Positions 60,683 to 64,000 of a stretch of 64,000 bases of DNA are shown here, piece after piece; within the stretch, counting starts at the first letter, position 1; each line of letters opens with the position of its first letter. Origin of the DNA: Syntrophaceae bacterium (GTDB lineage Bacteria; Desulfobacterota; Syntrophia; Syntrophales; Smithellaceae); contig WRPE01000001.1 of NCBI GenBank assembly GCA_009773315.1, forward strand, positions 62,001-126,000, given 5' to 3'. Below the pieces are notes generated by a model that was given only the letters and a program-made list of their open reading frames with translations, did no database searches and was not told where the DNA came from. The translations under genes and the position numbers were made by a program.

Positions 60683-61654
60683 TTATAAATGCGGATCGGA
60701 TTTTTGCAGATAATTGCAGACGTAATCGCGCACGGAATCTTCCAGCGTTGAAAAATCCACCGGGCAACCTGACTGGCCGAGCTTGTCCATTTCCGCCTGT
60801 GTATAGTACTGGTATTGATTGCGCAGCCCCTCGGGCATCTCAATATACTCAATATTCGGCTTGATGCCCATCGCGGCAAAAACGGCGTTGATCAGATCAT
60901 TCCAGGTTCGGGCCTTGCCTGTGCCCAAATTAAAAATGCCGTTGACGTCCTGATTCTTGAAAAGCCACCACATAACGTCAATACAGTCTTTGACATAGAC
61001 AAAATCACGCAATTGCCCGCCATCGGGATATTGGGGCAGATAGGATTTGAAAAGGCGTACCTTACCTGTTTCCTTAATTTGATGAAAGGCTTTAAAGATA
61101 ACGCTGGTCATGTCCCCTTTGTGGTATTCGTTGGGGCCAAAAACATTGAAAAATTTAATGCCGGCAATGTTGTTTTCCCAAGAATGTTTCAATGCTTTTA
61201 AATCAAACACCTGCTTGGAATAGCCATACATGTTGATGGGTTTCAGCTTATTGATTTTGCCGTGGTCGTCCGAAAAGCCCTGCGTTCCGTCACCATAAGT
61301 CGCCGCCGAGCTGGCGTAAATAAAGCGGATACCGTGTTCAATCGCGTATTCGGCCAAAAGGCCGGTATACACATTATTATTTTGCCAGAGGTAATCGGCA
61401 TCGCGCTCCGTTGTGGATGAGCAGGCGCCCATGTGGACAATCGCCTCAACGTCAAAGCGCACCGTGTCGTTATAGATCATTTCATGGAAATCGTCTTTAT
61501 GAATGTAATTAACAAAGCGGAGATTCACTAGATTCTTCCATTTATCCGTGGTTCCCAGGCGATCAACAATAACAATGTCGTCGATGCCTTCCTGGTTGAG
61601 TCTCCAGACAAAAGCACTGCCGATAAACCCTGCGCCACCTGTCACGATAATCAT
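60683..61654 (-). CDS. hldD: ADP-L-glycero-D-manno-heptose-6-epimerase
   Basis: MIIVTGGAGFIGSAFVWRLNQEGIDDIVIVDRLG; NMYGYSKQVFD. Confidence 0.93.
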   Translation of the reverse strand: MIIVTGGAGFIGSAFVWRLNQEGIDDIVIVDRLGTTDKWKNLVNLRFVNYIHKDDFHEMIYNDTVRFDVEAIVHMGACSSTTERDADYLWQNNNVYTGLLAEYAIEHGIRFIYASSAATYGDGTQGFSDDHGKINKLKPINMYGYSKQVFDLKALKHSWENNIAGIKFFNVFGPNEYHKGDMTSVIFKAFHQIKETGKVRLFKSYLPQYPDGGQLRDFVYVKDCIDVMWWLFKNQDVNGIFNLGTGKARTWNDLINAVFAAMGIKPNIEYIEMPEGLRNQYQYYTQAEMDKLGQSGCPVDFSTLEDSVRDYVCNYLQKSDPHL

Positions 61655-61763
61655 AGTGATCGCTCCTGTGATTTTATTAATCCGATTTTCTAGTAATACC
61701 GAATAGACATGCTGTCAATAAGGAAATCGGCAACTTGACCAAGGCCAATGAAGGATTCAGCAA

Positions 61764-63398
61764 TTAACCATTTTTGAATTCCTGCTTCAATATCCGCCTT
61801 AAGAGTTTCCCTGCCGGGTCCCGAGGAATAGCATCGCGGATAAGAATGGTTTTTGGCAATCGATAGTCGGGCATGTTTTCTTTGCAATAATTGAGAAATT
61901 CTTTTTTGTTGCCTTCCAGGCCTTCTTTTAAAACGATCACTGCCACAACAGCCTGTCCCTTGGTTCGGTCAGGAATACCAATAACCGCCGCATCTTTCAC
62001 TTTAGGATGCAGCTTCAGGATGTCTTCGATCTGGCCGGGGTAGATGTTGAAACCGTTGGAGATGATTAAGTCATCTTTCCTGTCCACCAGGTAGAAGTAT
62101 CCCTCTTCATCGACACGCGCCATATCGCCGGTGTAAAACCAGCCATCACGCAAGACTGCGGCGGTAAGGACCGGGTTATTCCAGTATCCCTGCATGATCT
62201 GCGGCCCTTTCACAACAAGTTCGCCAACCTCTCCCACACGGCATTCTCTTCGGCCGGTTTCCATGTCCAGAATTTTTACATCTGTGTCAGGAAGAGGCAG
62301 CCCGATAGAGCCTCTTGGCGCGCCATTGGGACAAGGTGTTATGTGGGTAGCCGAAGAGGCCTCGGACAAACCATAGGCTTCCATAATCTTCCTGCCGGTG
62401 ATCTCCTCATACTTGTCATGGACTGAGGGCGGCAGCGGCGCTCCTCCGCTGATCGCAACCCGAATGGAAGAAAAATTGGCCCTGGCGGCCTCGGGAGGAA
62501 GGGACATCATGGCCGCCCACAGACTGGGCACAGCCGGAAAGGATATGGGTTTGTACGTCTCGAGCATCTTCGTCAGGGAAAGAATGTCCATCAGGTCAAT
62601 GCGGGGCAGAAGGATCATCCGGTATCCCTTGAGCACGGAAACCAGCATACAGGCCGACATCCCGAAAACATGAAAAAAGGGGATCACGCACATGACGGCG
62701 GCATTTCCTGCGCCCGTTACGCCCATCCAGATATTGGATTGGAGCACACTGGCCACAATGTTGGCATGGGTCAGGGTTGCCGCCTTGGGCATTCCGGTGG
62801 AGCCGCTGGTATATTGCAGCACGGCAACATCCCGGGGGGAAATTTCACCTGCCGGCTCTGCGGCGCTTTCAATCGAATTGAGCAATTCGAGGAATACTTG
62901 TGGATGAGGCATGCCTTCTTCCAAAGACAGTTTTTTTTCCAGACCGAAAACAGAGTGAAGGATGACTTTTTTGACGGATGTTTTTTTGACCACGTTGTAG
63001 AGATTTGGAGCAAACAGATCCAGAGTGATGACGGTTGTTACCTCCGCATTATTCAGACAGTGGATGAGTTCCTCGCCTGCAATGCCGACGCTGATGTTGA
63101 CCACAATCGCGCCAAGCTTCATTGCCGCAAAAAAAGCGATGACATAGGTGGGGGAATTCACCATGATGAAAGCGATTCTGTCGCCTTTTTTCACGCCGCT
63201 ATTTTCCAAGACCAGGGCAAATTTATTTACCTTTTCATTGAGCTCCCGGTAAGAAGTATTTTGATCGTTGAAGGTCATGGCCACATCATCCGGATGTTTG
63301 GCTACAGTGTCTGTCAGAAAATGGTGTATGGGCGTCTCGGGATAGCGGATGGTATGGGGAACGTGTTGTTCATAATGTTTAAACCAGGGAAATTTCAT
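61764..63398 (-). CDS. AMP-dependent long-chain acyl-CoA synthetase/ligase
   Basis: VLQYTSGSTGMPKAATLTHANI; GWFYTGDMARVDEEGYFYLVDRKDDLIISNGFNIYP. Confidence 0.93.
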   Translation of the reverse strand: MKFPWFKHYEQHVPHTIRYPETPIHHFLTDTVAKHPDDVAMTFNDQNTSYRELNEKVNKFALVLENSGVKKGDRIAFIMVNSPTYVIAFFAAMKLGAIVVNISVGIAGEELIHCLNNAEVTTVITLDLFAPNLYNVVKKTSVKKVILHSVFGLEKKLSLEEGMPHPQVFLELLNSIESAAEPAGEISPRDVAVLQYTSGSTGMPKAATLTHANIVASVLQSNIWMGVTGAGNAAVMCVIPFFHVFGMSACMLVSVLKGYRMILLPRIDLMDILSLTKMLETYKPISFPAVPSLWAAMMSLPPEAARANFSSIRVAISGGAPLPPSVHDKYEEITGRKIMEAYGLSEASSATHITPCPNGAPRGSIGLPLPDTDVKILDMETGRRECRVGEVGELVVKGPQIMQGYWNNPVLTAAVLRDGWFYTGDMARVDEEGYFYLVDRKDDLIISNGFNIYPGQIEDILKLHPKVKDAAVIGIPDRTKGQAVVAVIVLKEGLEGNKKEFLNYCKENMPDYRLPKTILIRDAIPRDPAGKLLRRILKQEFKNG

Positions 63399-63523
63399 GA
63401 TTCTCGTATTCCTTCACTTTTTTATTTTCAGGCTTACCGGTTCATTCAGTTTGGTTTACGACTATCTGTAATACTGAAAGCAATACTCTGTCAATAAAGA
63501 AAAAATATTATCCGGCTTCGTGG

Positions 63524-63569
63524 AATAAGAAATCCCCCCAAGACAATTGCCTTGAGGGGATTTCTTATT
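63524..63569. terminator. Bidirectional hairpin terminator
   Basis: AATAAGAAATCCCC...GGGGATTTCTTATT. Confidence 0.75.
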
Positions 63570-63600
63570 GAAACAGATCATGTCGACGCTTATGAAACTA

Positions 63601-63876
63601 TCAGGTCACGATAATTTTCACAATGTCAATCACGGGGTTTGTGAACAGCGCCATCAAAATCGTGTAGAGAGCAAAGACACCGACTGCTTCAGTTGTGTAC
63701 ATCTTGTTATACCGTCTTTTTAATCCAATCAGAAACAATCCGCCAAGAATCAGCATGCCCATTTGGAAGTAAGGGAAATTGGTTGTTCCCGTTGCCGCGT
63801 ACTCGGCAAATCCGAAAGTTGCCGTCAAAAGAACCACTGCCGCCGCTACCATCATTGTTCCTAATGTCTTTTTCAT
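63601..63876 (-). CDS. Small hydrophobic membrane protein of unknown function
   Basis: 91 aa, signal-like N-terminus plus two predicted TM segments; SD TAAGGAGG. Confidence 0.7.
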   Translation of the reverse strand: MKKTLGTMMVAAAVVLLTATFGFAEYAATGTTNFPYFQMGMLILGGLFLIGLKRRYNKMYTTEAVGVFALYTILMALFTNPVIDIVKIIVT

Positions 63877-64000
63877 GATCTGTTACCTCCTTAGGGTAGT
63901 TTGTGTTATTTGCCTTTATACTAATGAAATTTGCGTGCCAAAGTTTCCGGCCAAATAAATATATATTTTATTCTATTGATATTACTGAAGAATATACGAT

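Noticed and set aside
60613-60879. N-terminal 89-aa extension of the antitoxin ORF in the track
   Set aside because: It overlaps the 3' end of hldD; a GGAGG-preceded ATG at 60612 and the promoter/operator between support the short form.
62670-63497. 275-aa plus ORF
   Set aside because: Antisense to the acyl-CoA ligase; shadow ORF.
63935-63960. Sigma-54 promoter upstream of the 91-aa protein
   Set aside because: The -24 element is good (TTGGCAC) but the essential -12 GC is replaced (TTTC), so I do not call it as a feature.

Overview
This 64 kb window looks like a Gram-negative anaerobe chromosome, probably Deltaproteobacteria/Syntrophaceae-like; that assignment is inferred from gene content and not tested. 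It is dense and mostly housekeeping. Main blocks: a partial RCK K+ channel; LPS genes (waaA, kdsB, hldD); a multi-Ig lipoprotein; holA; rpsU; hisC-lplA-gcvH-pepP; a type IV pilus operon pilMNOPQ with a PilF-like TPR lipoprotein; a DUF39 homocysteine-biosynthesis protein; the operon rimP-nusA-infB-rbfA-nrnA-truB-rpsO-pnp-dut; tRNA-Gly(CCC); prfC; a DUF2600 terpene-synthase-like protein; two small Lys/Ala-rich secreted proteins beside a convergent NtrC-type two-component pair; MaoC hydratases; tatA/B-tatC; a class A PBP; ilvBNCD; pldA divergent from a lipase lipoprotein; a PIN/RHH toxin-antitoxin pair; and an acyl-CoA ligase. The strongest non-annotated signal is a complete peptide-mediated transcription attenuator upstream of ilvB: promoter, a 34-aa leader peptide with a Leu-Leu-Val5-Leu run, and competing terminator and antiterminator hairpins. 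Other notable items are a long hairpin between rpsO and pnp, an orphan terminator ahead of prfC, a sigma-54-like promoter before a small secreted protein near the NtrC-type regulator, and the DUF2600 gene. No CRISPR array, prophage, IS element or rRNA was recognised.
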